Shown: one piece after another, positions 24,401-38,500 of the stretch | Position numbering within the stretch: position 1 is the stretch's first letter | Layout of the letters: every line of letters begins with the position of its first letter | Origin: Platerodrilus igneus | Lineage: Eukaryota > Arthropoda > Insecta > Coleoptera > Lycidae | Direction of reading: 5' to 3' | Assembly: GCA_036346225.1 (NCBI GenBank) | Contig: JARFIW010001109.1 | Span: 2,464,501 to 2,528,500, forward strand | Length of the DNA stretch: 64,000 nt | Translations under genes and position numbers: made by a program | The notes under the pieces: generated by a model | What the model was told of the DNA's origin: nothing | Seen by the model: only the letters and a program-made list of their open reading frames with translations | Databases searched by the model: none

Positions 24401-27400
24401 TTAATTTTAATTTTAGTGTTGGCAAAATTAGGTTTGGACATTCTTTCAAAACAGACTCTGTTGATTTAATCATTTTATTTAAAGGAACTTCATTTTTACG
24501 TTTTTTGACTATTGGTCTGTAAGGACCCTCGGACAGCAAAGTCTCTACTCTATCAACATAGTCTTGTTTATCCAGAATAACCAACCTATTCCCATTGTCA
24601 GCCTTTAAATAATAACAATTCTTTTGTCGTAAACCTTTAATAATCAGATGAACTTTCCTTGTTTGTTCTGAGGCATTCCTTGCGCAAGTGCGTAAGTTGT
24701 TCGAAAGTTGAATTTTGCACGCGTTTCTAATAAAGTTTTTTGAATTGTCATCTAATTTTGAAATGAATTTTTCAATGCCAGCAATAATGTCTTCCAAAGG
24801 AGTTTTCAAATGATCTACTCCAAATTTTAGGCCTCGATCAAGGAAAGTCAACTCTTCATTATTAAAGATTTTCGACGATTCGTTAACAACTATTAACTCT
24901 AATGGAGGTGAAGTAATTTCCAGTTTTTTAGGAGGTACATTGACATTGTGTTTCTTTAAAAGAAACTTCAACTTAGTGTTTTGACTATTAATTTTGTCTA
25001 ACAATTTATGATTGTTGACTTCAAAAACAAATCTCTGGAAATTACTCCATTCCTGAAAACCGGACTCGGATAAATTGCACGTTAGTGCTAGGTGCGTTTT
25101 ATACGTTTCCAGTTCCAATCTACTAAGCTTACTATACAGATATTTGATTTCTAAATTAAGCCATTTATCTTTTGCAAAATTGATTATTGCGTTACTACGT
25201 TTACAATTACTGCTGATTTTTACGTTAATGAAATTTGGAAAAACTTTGTGGGCTTTACAACTTTTTAGAAATCGAATATCTGCTTTTACAAAACTAATTT
25301 TAAGAGCTAAGCTCCGATACCTATTAAGTTCCGAAGACCGGGAAGTCATAGTTAATAATCTATAGGAACACTGTGGCACGATTTAAATAAAATTAAATAA
25401 AAACCCTTCACCACAAAAAATATTTAAATTCTAGATACGTATTTCGACCACTATGTGGTCATCATCAGTAGGAAATCTGTAATTAAATAATAATTAGCTG
25501 TTGTTCTGGAACACTTCAGAGGATATTCTCCTCACCACATAGGCTGATGTGAACTTTCCCAACATACAATTTATTATATTGTTGCTTAAACACTATTGAG
25601 GATATTCTCATCACCCGCAGGCTGGTGTTATTAACAACAAACAAGTGAATTGTGACATCATAACTTAAATCTACATAATTTATACTAATTCTAAATCTTC
25701 TGAAGCGGAACCAATTTAATCTTGCTTTCTCATTGGCTGTTGACCAATAGGGAAAGCAAAGCAGATGGCTCTATTGGTCCTTTATCAGTGTTTAAGAGGG
25801 GTCCTTTATGTTTAACAATTTTAATTGATTCATAGGCATTTAAGGAGGAAAACGTTGGTACCGCTTTTAACAATTTAACATTTTCTAGTTTAATGGGGTG
25901 GCTGGTTTCAAATATATGTTTGGCGACCTGAGACCTTTTGTATTTACCATATTTGAAGTGAGCAATGTGCTCTTTAAATCTTGTTGTTATATTCCTCTTG
26001 GTCTGACCAATATATTTTTGAAAACACCCTGGCCCTGCACAACTAATTTCATAAATCCCCGACTTTTGCAATTTTTCCACCTTGTCTTTTGGATTACCTA
26101 GCAAATCTTTAATTTTATTAGTATTAGTAAAAGCAATTTTAAAATTAATCTGTTTGAATATTTTATCAAGATCCTTTGTGGTTTTGTGAAATGGAAGTTG
26201 AACATATTTAACATTATCTTTAGAGGTGGTTGATTACAAAGTCGTTGATTTACAGATGTTAATTCTACTTTTACACTTTCTAAAAATATTATCTATAATA
26301 TCAGAAGAGACACCATTGTAATTCGCTATTTGCTTAATAGGAGCAAATTCCTTATTAATTCTGTTTTCATTTAAAGGGAAATTCAATAATCTATTAATTA
26401 AAAAGTTAAATGAAGCCAATTTATGTTGTATGCTATGACTGGAGGAAGACAAAATAAAGCGATTTACGTTGGTTTCTTTTCTATAAATGTCAAATTCTAG
26501 TTTATTACCATTTCTAATTACTAATGTATCTAAAAAAGGCTAATTGTCCATTATTTTGGAAAGCAGTTTTGTTATGTGTACAGTAAATAACAAGAAAATC
26601 TTATTTGGTGGGGTATATCTACCACCTACTTCATCTGTTAATGTATACGAAATGTACATGAAATCTGTTAACGAAATTATGCTGAATAATAATTGCTCAC
26701 ATGTATACTTATGTGGGGATTACAATTTACCAAATACCTTATTGGAAAAATTATTCATATGGATGTACTGTCATAGGAAAACTAAACCAAAAGGTCGCTT
26801 GCATATCTAATGGTATGGCTTTTCACAATCTTTCAAATAAATATTGGGACTAATTGTAATTTAAGTACTGAAAGGTGGAAAACTCTGTTGGAAAAAATGA
26901 TATAAATCATGCTGTTGATGATTTGTATCATAAGATATTATATGTTTTTGAAACTTTTGTAACGAAAAATGGAGTAATCACTCCCAAATTCCCTAAATGG
27001 TACTCACATGAATTAAAGAATATAATCCTTCATAAGAAGGCTGCACACAAAAAATTAAAAATGTGTAATACCTCACAAAATTATATAAAGTTTTATAACC
27101 TTGGGAAACAATGTAAACTGATCTGTAAATTAACTTATGCTAAACATATTGAAAATTTGGAAGAAATAATTAATAGTAAGAAACAACTCTGGGCTTACAG
27201 AAACAGTAAAAGCAATGGTAGTTTGATACGCTTCCATGTATCATTGTATCAAATACCAAACACGTTTAAAAGTGATACAATTCTTAATCTATAATATAAA
27301 TAAAGCAATGTACTCACTTAAACTTCTTTTACATCTCAGGGCCCTCGTTGTTTCAGGGTTACATCACGCCATTGTTGAGTCCAAATTTAGTCGTCCCTTC

Positions 27401-30400
27401 TCTTTTGCTTGTACGTAAGTAGGGCGAAAGGATACAGATAGAGGTACGGTAGAAGGTACGATAAGATACCAGAACCTACATCCTAAAAAGGGAAAAGACA
27501 ATAAACACGACACAGGTAGATATTACCAGCTTCGAAGTCTCGTGGCTAATGGCGTCGTATTCACACCGCGCACTTGCGCCATCCACCCCTCGCCGGCGCA
27601 TTCTTTTGTGCAAACGCAACTGTCCGGAATGGCAGTTTATTTGAAAGTATTCGCGGGAATTTACTCACATATTTAACAATGTACATTTTCAAATTTGGAA
27701 TGTAACAAGTTTTCTTCCAGGTACTATTCTTTTTAATCTTTCTTGGGAATAAAACCACTTATATTTGTTAAAATGATCTTTGTTTACATTTCGATCCATG
27801 GCATAGAATCGTTGTCAAAATAATACAAATTTTTAAGTTTGACATTTATGACACAAATTGAAGGTTTCCTTGATTTATTAATCTTTCATTTGAATACTTT
27901 AAAATTTTCATCTAATGTATTCAAATCAAAGATCAATAAATCAAGGTCACCTTCAATTTGTGTCCTAAATGTCAAACTTAAAAGTTTTTATTACTTTGAC
28001 AACGACCCTAGGTCATGGATCGAAATGTAAAAAGATCATGTTAACAAATATAAGTGGTTTTATTCCCTAGAAAGATTAAAACGGATAGTAAACAAACCAC
28101 AACAAACATACAGGGAGTATTTCCCAGCTACTATGATTTATAGCAATGTCCAATCCCATAATACAAAACAAATAGCTGATTTTTTTGCTGAATTGTTTGG
28201 TTCTAAAGTTGATAAAGTGATATATGTCCCTCAAAACTCTGTAATTACATCATTAAGTCGCTGTATAATAACTAAACTGACAATCCGGAACAGCTAAGTA
28301 AACTTGTCGTAAATAATAGTAGTGGGCCTGATGATGTTTCTACTAATTTTTTCTGTAATTGTAGATTTGTCCTAACGCCGATACTTCAATTACTCTTCAG
28401 TAAATCTTTAAATTCTGGTATATTTCCTAACGTATAGAAATCTAGTTATGTCTTCGCGATTTATAAAAGTGGTGATAAGGCTAATGTGGAAAATTATCGA
28501 CCTTTATCTAAAAATTGTGTTTTTGCCAAGGTCTTTGAAGCTATAGTTTCAGCCAAAATAACTCCTATTCTTTCAAAGCTTCTTATCAATGAACAACGTG
28601 GAATTCGCAAAGGTCGCTGCACTTTGGCCAATTTACTTATATTAGAAGAATATTTAATAAATGCTCTTGAAAATAGTTATCAAGTTGATGTTCTCTACAC
28701 CGATTAATGTGTGATGTTATATTAATTTTTAAACTAACAAATAGTCTAATTGATTGTGCTGAATTATTGAAACTAATTTCCCTTCATATTCCTCACAAAA
28801 ACACCAGGTCAATGGAATTGTTCCATATTGACTTTCACAATACAAATTATGCCATGAATAATCCAAAACAAAGATGCTGTAAAGAAGCTAATTCATTTAA
28901 AGATTTTGATTTTTTCCGTAATAGTATGTTAGTTTTTAAAAATAAAGTGATAGTCAGCTGTAATAGAGTGTTTAATTATGTATGGATATCAATTATTGTA
29001 CATTAGATGCTTAGTAACGATTGTTATTGACAACATTAATTGTTTTATTGTTAGTTGTTTTTGTAAATGGTCTTTTTATAACCATCAATATATGTTATTC
29101 GTAAGACGATTAGCATATCGCAATCGTTTACCCGACTTGGTATATATTTTTCGTAAATCAGCAGCCGCACTATCCGAAATTGTTAATTTTGTAAATATGT
29201 ACATTTATACTACCCATAGGCATTTAATAGAAGATTGAAATACATTAAATTGGCTAAATCGAAATTGACTAGAATTGTATGCTAGGGTAGTCATAATAGT
29301 TTTACCAGTTAATTAATTCTAAAGAGTATTCATAGAAAAGACGCCCTTATTCAGATTTGCTGGGCATTCGTAGATGGAATAACAAGAGCCATTTCTCGAC
29401 CCACTATCAATCAACAAGACTATTATTCGGGCCACAAAAGACAGCATTGCATAAAATCAGTGTTGTGTCCCAATGGTATAATTGTCAGTTTGATAGGTGC
29501 TTTACCCGAAAGACGACATGATGCTGCTATCTTCATAGAATCCAATGTATACCAACAATTGGAAAATTATGTAGTTTTAATAACAGTATGACAACAGTGC
29601 GACAGTCTGTAGAATGAGGATTTCAGAAAGTTATCACAGAATTTGCATTTGTCGATTTAAAAAAAAATTAAAAGTTACTTTTGCAAAACATTGAACAAAT
29701 GTATAAAACAGCAAGTATTCCCGCTAATTGTCATACATGTTTATTTGGAAACCAAACTGCTATGTATTTTAATGTACAGCCTGTATCACTTGAAGAGTAC
29801 CTTCACCATGTTAAATAACATAAAATCAACTGTTTATAAAATTGCACGTTTAGGTTATTAGAAACATATGACAAAATTTTATTTGATATTTCATACATAA
29901 TATATTAAATTGAAATTAGAAATGAATATAAAATAAGAGCATACAACATGAATTAAAAACTAAAGCGTGACATAAATAAAGTATGTTACTTAAATAATTT
30001 TTTCAACACTATATCTAGCATCTGATCCTGCCGCTAAATTATGCATCAATTCCATTCTCTCTTCCATTTAAATTTAATCGTTGTTCTTGTAATTGAAGAG
30101 TTTTCTTTGCCAGTTGTATTGTCTTGCCAATGATTTTTGACGTTCTTGTAGAACAACTTTTCTTTCTTTCAATGCCAATTTGTATTCTTCAAGTTCCAGT
30201 TCTTTTGGGTCATTTGTTGCTGGCTTTTATCATATGCTTCTAAAGAAGCTAAACCGCAATTTTATGAGCTGATTTTTCGCTTGCGTGATCGAACAAGCCC
30301 CAAACAGGTTAATTACATATATAAACTATTATACAAATCTAAGTATGATATAAAGAAATAATAGCTATTTTTACAATGAGAAATTAAAATACCTAAAGTA

Positions 30401-31153
30401 GTGCGAGATTTATGGGTTACTATGGCTTGAGAAGAAGAAGCTTCTACAGATGGTGGGATGTTTTCCTTGTGCTGTGCAGTTATGTTATCTTTACAGTTAA
30501 CATCTAAAAAAGACCCTTGGAATATTGTGTATAAATGGATATTTTAAAACATACCATCGTCTTCATTAATAACTATTTCATTAATTTCTAGGGTCAACAT
30601 TTCTTCATCAACCTCAGCTAAAATAGTAATAAGTTGTGAGGATGTCTTGTCTAAAACAAATTGCCTAATTGAATACAAACCAATTTCGTAGCTACTACTT
30701 TTACTTACATGCATGATCATGGCTGATGGTGTCATTGTAACTAGGAATATTGGGCAATTTATTCCACTCGTCTTCTCCACTGGTATTGACTTCTTATGTA
30801 TTTTTCTTTTGTAAACTTTTTATCAAATGAGAAATATGCACAGTACTCTTCTTCAATTTCAGATCTATGGCAACAATAGCTAAAAATTTAGCATTCGTAG
30901 AACCAATATTGAAAGCAATATCCTTACTTGTTTTTAGTATTTTTATTTTATCTAGCCACATTTTCATTGATCTCTCTAAATGATCTTTTAGAGTTCGAAT
31001 TGTAAAATATTTATTAGTAATTAACTGTACATGCTCTTGCACAACTTCCCACAAAGCAGGAGCACTAAATGGGTTTTCACGTAAAACTTCCCTTAAAAGA
31101 AGTAAATCATTGTAAGAAAATCGTAGTCTTTTTTTCGTCAATTTCATTGCTTT

Positions 31154-31200
<47 letters not shown>

Positions 31201-32477
31201 GATGTATTTTATTAATTTAGTAGAATCAAGTAGCCGGTGAATGAATAGTCGGTTTTAAAAATCAATACTTTTTTGGAATAAACATGGACATTAGGATTAA
31301 GAAATTTTAATTGTAAATAGAGTAGGTAGGTTACATATTCTGTCAATTTAAAATAAAAAAGAATAGAGATCGGTATGTAACCAAGGGAACGAGGACAGTA
31401 GATAAATAGAATTGGAATAGTGAAGTACATATAAGAACAAGTCCGGTCATTTTTTATTATAAAAGACAAGTTTAAGAAATGATTTGTATTAGTAATAGTA
31501 ATAGGAGTATAATGATAGAAGGTTAAGTGTTATCCATAAGTAATAATAAGATTTATAAACCAGGACCATTTTGTAAGAGAACTATCAAACAAACGTGATT
31601 GTGAAATATGAACCCAAGTTATAATACTACCGAGTTATATTACAAATGTGCCGTTTCTGTATTTAAAAAGAAATAGAGGAGTTACATAAAGAAAGTTATT
31701 TTATTCATAAAATAAATTTGGATGTTAACGAATATAGGTATGCCCAAGAAATGAACAAAATAAATTCAGAAGAAACACTACTATTAAACCCATAACACAA
31801 AACGATCAAGGAAAGGGAAATTCAAGAACAAATTTACCAGACTCTCATCAAGGAAAGTAAAATGTCATTTATTGTAGCGCTTGTAAAGATTAGAGTAGTA
31901 GTAGATTTACTAACTTTGACACTTATAATGTATTACATGATCGAGTATCTATTTACAGGTTTCTCGACAAAATTAAGCAAAGTAATAGTTGAAATATCAG
32001 GGAACTTAATCTTCAAAATTAATGACTTTTGAATATTTCAGAGAGAATTGCTGACATCGGGTGTTACGACAGTATCTGAAATTTAATACCGAAAGAAATA
32101 GAAACAACTGAGAGAAATTTAATAAAGACTCGGAGGATACAGGACCACAAGTAGTGAGTACGTTAGTAAGATAGTATTAGCTGCTATATCACTAATGATC
32201 TTTAAAATCAAAATTATAATTAATAACCTAAATTTGACAAGTGTCATTGTTGACATTAGAATTTATAAATAGAAATTTGATCCTGATCACCTTTAATTAG
32301 AACATTTTACCATACTAAATTTGTATAATAAACATAAAATTGTGAACCCAACCGGAGATAAGAGTAGAGCTAGTCGAGATAGATTAAGGGTTTAGACAGG
32401 AATAAAAGATTGACATATAATATTTGGTTGATACAAGGTGTACGGGTAGAGATACACCATAAAATAAAAGTATCAGC

Positions 32478-32550
<73 letters not shown>

Positions 32551-35500
32551 CGTGACACTCTAAACGTTATTAACTTAAACCTTTATTTTTTTTACTCAAT
32601 GTGTATGCCTGCTATAACGTTAACACATATTATGTGAACAAGTGGCTTAAAATCTCTCTAATTTACATGCTGTTAACTGACAACAAAATTCTTTGTTTTA
32701 CAGATACCCCACAAGATATCTACGCCACGATATTTAATTTCTATATGGCCTTAAATAAACATTATACATATTATTGTAAGGGCTGTAAATGATAAATTAA
32801 GTTAAAATCATAAATACTGCAAGGCATTTAGTGATACCCAATAATATTTTGATCAAACTTTCGGCAATATGAGGATAAACTGGCTGCATTAATAAAAATT
32901 AATAATCTCCAATAGTTCTTACATTACAATCGTAGTTACATTTTAAAAGTTCGATAAATACAACACCGGGAGCGAGGTTTACTAGACACCATCGGTGGTT
33001 GGCAGCGCTAATCTTATACAGATTTGGGCGCGGTCATCTACCAATGACGTCCCCAATATTACGCAATACTTCGGAAATTTACATATTAAGTTTAAAGCAA
33101 AGGTAAAAGCGAACAATGTAAACTATGAAGTACTCACATAATAGGTCCAGATTCCCGCGAACTTGCGCTAGGGTAGGCCTCCAACCTAGTCCATCAGGGC
33201 TCCTCCCGGAGGGATTAGAGATGATACGCCGACGCTCTACAAAAGCGTCCGGATCAGCTCCGGGGAGCTGCGGCAGTCATGAGGTCTTCCTCCAGAGTCG
33301 TGGAGATCGGGACGCCTAGGTGGCTCTCAGATTGTCGCCTACCTATGTAGGGAAAGGGCAGGAAAATGGTAAGGGTAGACAAACAAAAGATAATCAAGCA
33401 AAGGAAATCTACATAGGTAAACCTAACGATACGTTACCAAAGAAACGACCACTCCACTCGAGGATACCAGGCAAAAAGCCACGTTATAGAGAGAGAACCG
33501 GAAACTTCCCCACTCCTTTGTCTTTTTTACATCGGCACGAAGTTATTCGTCTACCCCTCTAGGGTCACGCCATTTTCGCAAACTCACTATGACGTATCGG
33601 AAGCACACGCGTAGTCTATTCAAAATTCCCGCGCACTGCGTCTTTTGAAATTATGGCGCTAAACTTCCATACATCAAAACTAAACTAATAACAATGTTTA
33701 AGTGCAAATTGCACGTAACAATCGCGACAAAGCCACAAAAGAAAAACCTTAAAAAAAGAAAAAGTCTGTTAGCACAGTAACAGCTTAAAATCTAAATCCT
33801 AACTACCCTACATAAACCCTAACTTAAAACCTACAAAATGTTTATATAAGGCGCCACCTGGTTTTTTGACCGATAACACGTCTACCGAAGTACCAGGAAA
33901 CGGAATAGGTAGCCCCATAGTCTTTGACTACACTAATCATCGACAGCACAAATTTGTCGGGGAGCATGAAACACTACTTAAACTAACACGGATGCGACAA
34001 GTCGCCTAAACTATCTAAACCTATCTAAACTAAAACTAACATTAAAGTTCTTATGTGCAAACACACATGAGTGTTGCATCAAACTATTCTTCTTTTGGCT
34101 AGAAGTGCCCAAATTTAAAAAATGTTCATGAAGTGCGTCACTCTGCACTCTAGCAAATTTTGTTACTGGTACTTTGGTTTTCCAACGATGCACATTTAAA
34201 ACTTGTCCATGACATAGTTGTGAATCAACAAATTTACCAAAAGTACCCCCTACTAAATCCTTATATGCTAACCTAACAAATTACATTTCTATATCGGGTT
34301 AGCTTTTTCACTTAAATATCAAAAAAAAATAATTCCCACGTCTGGTCATAGATACCACACGTTAGGACGATAAAAAGTTAAGACAAGATCTCAAATTGTT
34401 GTTAAAGATAATAGATAAGGTAATGATATTAAGCTTAAATTGTTATCCTCAAAGGTAATAGACAAGATAACGATATTAAGCTTTAGTTGTTATTTGAGAT
34501 ACTAGATAAGATAACGCGATATTAAGCTAAAGTGATTATAAGAGATAGTAGGTAAAGTGACATGAATTTAAACAAAAGTTATTACTAAAAGTAACCGGTA
34601 AGATAACGCGAAATAAGTCGAAGTTATTCCTAACGGTAGTCGGTAAGATAACGAGAAATTAAACCAAAATTATTACTAACGGTAGTCAATAATATAACGA
34701 TATTAAACTAAGGTTATTATTAAAGGTAATCGGTAAGATAACGATATTAAAACTAAGGGTATTATCAAAGATAATAAAGAAGACAAAGGTTTTGGCCTAG
34801 TTATTACCCAAGACAATGAATAACAACAAATAGAGTGGCTCCAGTAGAGCCGTTTAAATGGGATTGACTCGTGCCCTCTAAAAAGAGAAACCCGTGAAGC
34901 AGGTCCGTTTACACGAAACAGCACGAGAGACCGGCAAAGACATTTGGGTGCATTCCTGTACCCGGCGATAATCGATATCGGTGATACTATCACCCGATAC
35001 CCACACGATATATCGATATGCAGATATATCACATTCACTCACACATTCACACATACATACCTTCACTGCCAGAGCCCATGCACTGACAGCGGCACCGCAT
35101 GACCCCACGAAAGATTCGCAGAGACATGGTCCAGGTGTCTGTGAAAACCTCCCGCGCAACCACACGGTGACTAACAGAAATGAAAAGGCAGTAGAAACAG
35201 GAACGGTAAAAAGAAGGAGGTTGGTTTTTTGGAATGCATTAGAGGCACTTCCAGGTAGAAGAAAGTAGAGGAAGGGCTCGCATTGAGCAAAAGCGACAGA
35301 GAAAAAGGTGGATAGCAAAGCGCTACTCAACCAGCCAGTGTGGCCAGTAGCTCGGAATGAGGGAACATCACTCTTATGTGGCAGACGGGTGTTCCGGGAC
35401 AAGAACAGGTCCACCGAAAGAAGAATAAGGCATAGCGAGGATAGCCGGATAAGAAAAAAGTATAGTTTTTGGACAAGCGTCCAAGAGAAGGTAGAGAGTT

Positions 35501-38500
35501 GTCCCTATTAAACACAGCGCAGTCCAAAGGACCACCTGCGATATTAATCCGACAAGATAAGTATACACATTTGTTAACATTCACTAGGCTCCTAAGAGAA
35601 CTAGTACGATCATTTTCCTAACGAGTACATTGACTACGATAAGAAAATCAGACAAAAGTTGACACGACAACTTAAAAGTATCATTACAGATACAAACACA
35701 CAAAAACAGACTGTTTTAAGGTAGTATTTCAAAACGGTAGCACCCTAAACACACAAAAATGCCCAATTATAAGCAGTTAAATACAGGTACACTGTCCCAA
35801 TATGCTAAAACAACCGAGAATTTAATAAGATAACAATAAGAAGCAATAGCACCTCACCACAAAGTTCAATAAAAAACAATGAAAAAAAATGTTTATAAGT
35901 TATGTAGATTTAGTAGAAAAAGAAAGAAATAATGATGTAGTATAATGTGGGCGACTGCAATAATTCAGAAGAAAAACACATGGAATAGGCAATCCTAGTT
36001 TTTTGCAACTGCGAATATGAACTATTTCTTACAATGGCATAGGCCGCGTCTCCTATGTGAGTCCAAGGAAGAAAGCATTCACTCTAACATCAGCTAAAAC
36101 CAATCATAAAAATTCAATGAGTTATTGCAACCAAAGTTACGACAATTACCACACAATTAAATCATGTAAGAAAAATACTAAAAACCAAATAATATGTAGT
36201 AGGAAAAGTGCAAGGGTTAATTAAATGAAACGACAGAATTATATTGGGGGGTGTAGAGAATGAAGTGATATATAACTAACAGTATAGTCAAGGAAAAGTC
36301 AACCAAAACAAAAAGATAACTGAATTAAGGTAAATAAAGTTAAACGTGTAAGAGATTATATACTGTATGAGAGAAGGAATAAGTAATTGAAGTTAAGTAA
36401 TTAGTGGTGAGAACAAAAAAAATATTAGGTAAATAGTAACGAGAATGGAACGTGAAAAACTTAAGTAGCATTTGGGTCGGCAGAGAATGGCTTAAGGTCT
36501 TTAATATGCCACCTGCCTTGGCGTTTTCCTTCAGCATCCTGAAGTTCGTAGATAAGGGGACTAATAACACGAGTGACCTTACAAAGAATGAATTTAGGGG
36601 CTAATTTTGAAGAAAATTTCTTAGATGCATCCGATAAGACATAATTCTTTTTCCAAACTTGTTCGCCCAAGGCGAAGGAAATATTTCGTTTACGTAAGTT
36701 ATAATGGTCCTTACTCTTTTCGTAAGCTTTTAACAAATTTTTCCTAACGTCGTTAAAGATAGAAGGTAATGACTGTTGGTCTTTGTCCCAGCGTACTTTA
36801 TCGTCAAATTCAATTACGTTAGTATCGTCAGGCACTAAACCATAGTAACTCCCATCGATTGGGGTATATCTTCCAAAAACAAGAAATGACGGAGTGAATT
36901 GGGTTGCTTCGTGTTTAGATGTACGCAAAGCTTGAGCAATTTCAAAGATATGTTCATCCCATGTAGTATGGTCTGAATCAATATAGGAAGAGATAGCGGT
37001 GATTAAGACTCTATTTACTCTTTCGGTAGGGTTTACTTGGGGGTGATATTTTGCGTTAAACCAAATTTTTTGTACTTTATAACTTTTAACGAAATTCTGA
37101 AAATCTTTAGAGATAATTTGTGCCCCATTGTCACAAAGAATAATCTGGGGAACACCAAAGATAAGAAAAACATTTTGTTCTAGGAATTTAATTATAGCTG
37201 CGGAAGTAGCTTTACGTAAGGGTTGTACCATAACAAATTTAGAAAACCAATCGGTAACAACTAAAAGATATTGATTACCTCTTTTCGATCGAGGGAGAGG
37301 TCCTAATAAGTCAAGCGATATTAATTGAAAGGGATAAGATACACGTTTAAAGTTACCCATTAACCCAGGACGAGCATCTTGTGAACTCTTATGAGAGCCA
37401 CAGATTTTACAGCTCTTAATTTAGCGACAAACAGATTGCTTAAGTGTGGGCCAGTAATATAATTCAGATATTTTGGCGAGAGTTTTTGTAACACCAAGGT
37501 GTGCAGCAATGGGATCATCGTGACATAATTTGAGCACCTCACTGCGGTTTGCAGTGGGCACGACCAGTTTCCATTCAGGGATATTCGATATTTTATTTGG
37601 AGATGAAGATACAAATTTATATAGTCTATTATTAGTTACACCGAAGGTAGGAAATTTATCGGGGTTATCGGAAACTTTTTTAATCATATTGAGGTACCAG
37701 GTATCCAGAATTAAATTTGGAAGGTTAAGAGAAACGACATCACGAGATAAGGCATCAGGTACGATATTTAATTTGCCAGGCCTATGCCTAACGTCAAAAG
37801 TAAATTGAGATATACGCAAGTTCCATCTTGCCAAACGACCTGCGGGCTGTTTCAAGTTATTAAGCCACGTGAGAGCTGCACAATCAGTGATTACGGTAAA
37901 GTGTGTACTTTCGACATATCCTCTAAATTTCTCGATGCCAAAGATAACGCCCAATAGTTCTCGTTCGGTAGCAGAGTATTTTTGTTCGGCAGAAGTTAAG
38001 GCACGACTCGCATAAGCGATTGGATGTTCTAAACCATTGTTTACCTGGAACAACATTGCACCTAACCCAGTAAGTGAGGCATCGGTTTGTATATAAAACT
38101 TTTCATCGAAATTTGGTGAAATTAAGATAGGTGCTGAAGTGATTAATGTTTTAATTTGTTCGAAAGCTTGTTGAGATTCTAAATTCCACTCGATAGTTTG
38201 GGATTTATTTTTATTTTTAATTAAAGCGGTAATGGGTGCGGATATAGTTGAAAGATTGGGTAGAAAGATGCGATAATAGCTAATCATTCCAATTAAACGT
38301 TTGATTTCGGTAACAGTTTTAGGTGTTTTGAATTTAGTAATAGCGTCGACTTTAGCAGGAACTGCTCGTAGGCCAGTCCCATCGATAATAAAACCAAGAA
38401 ATGTAAGGGACGAACAACAAAATTGAGACTTTTCCCAGATTATCTTAAAACCTGCTACATTCAAGCGTTCTGCAACCTCATTTAATGTAGCGATATGTTC

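Larger units (their letters stand above)
22590..25375 (-). mobile_element. Penelope-like element, copy B, apparently full length
   Basis: In the - direction it has a short leader, an uninterrupted ORF, a 3' untranslated region of about 260 bp with a hammerhead motif, and the AT-rich terminus TTTAAATAAAATTAAATAAA. It abuts a second, 5'-truncated copy (C) in head-to-tail order, so the 3' region appears on both sides of the ORF. This is the pseudo-LTR arrangement known for Penelope-like elements. Confidence 0.85.
26556..28990 (+). pseudogene. Jockey/CR1-like non-LTR element with deleted reverse transcriptase core
   Basis: The endonuclease region at 26556-26810 has [16 protein letters not shown] and [13 protein letters not shown] linker frame at 26875-27294 has [13 protein letters not shown]. 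After an inserted block (about 27220-28113) the element resumes: [16 protein letters not shown] (28150), [27 protein letters not shown], and [18 protein letters not shown] up to VDVLYTD at 28707. The next frame (28707-29006) jumps to the C-terminal region ([20 protein letters not shown]). So everything after the first catalytic Asp, including the YADD box, is missing. It is inactive. Confidence 0.68.

Noticed and set aside
32370..32558. Open frame with a long Tyr-Ile repeat
   Set aside because: It is the translation of the (AT)n microsatellite at 32481-32549.
33125..33562. Two open frames repeated almost unchanged at 42237-42674
   Set aside because: They lie within the LTRs of the gypsy element; their conservation follows from the LTRs being copies, and they match no known protein.
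34703..35584. Overlapping open frames that might be an envelope gene
   Set aside because: No signal peptide plus fusion and anchor pattern in the element's sense, frames overlap on both strands, and no known motif was seen.
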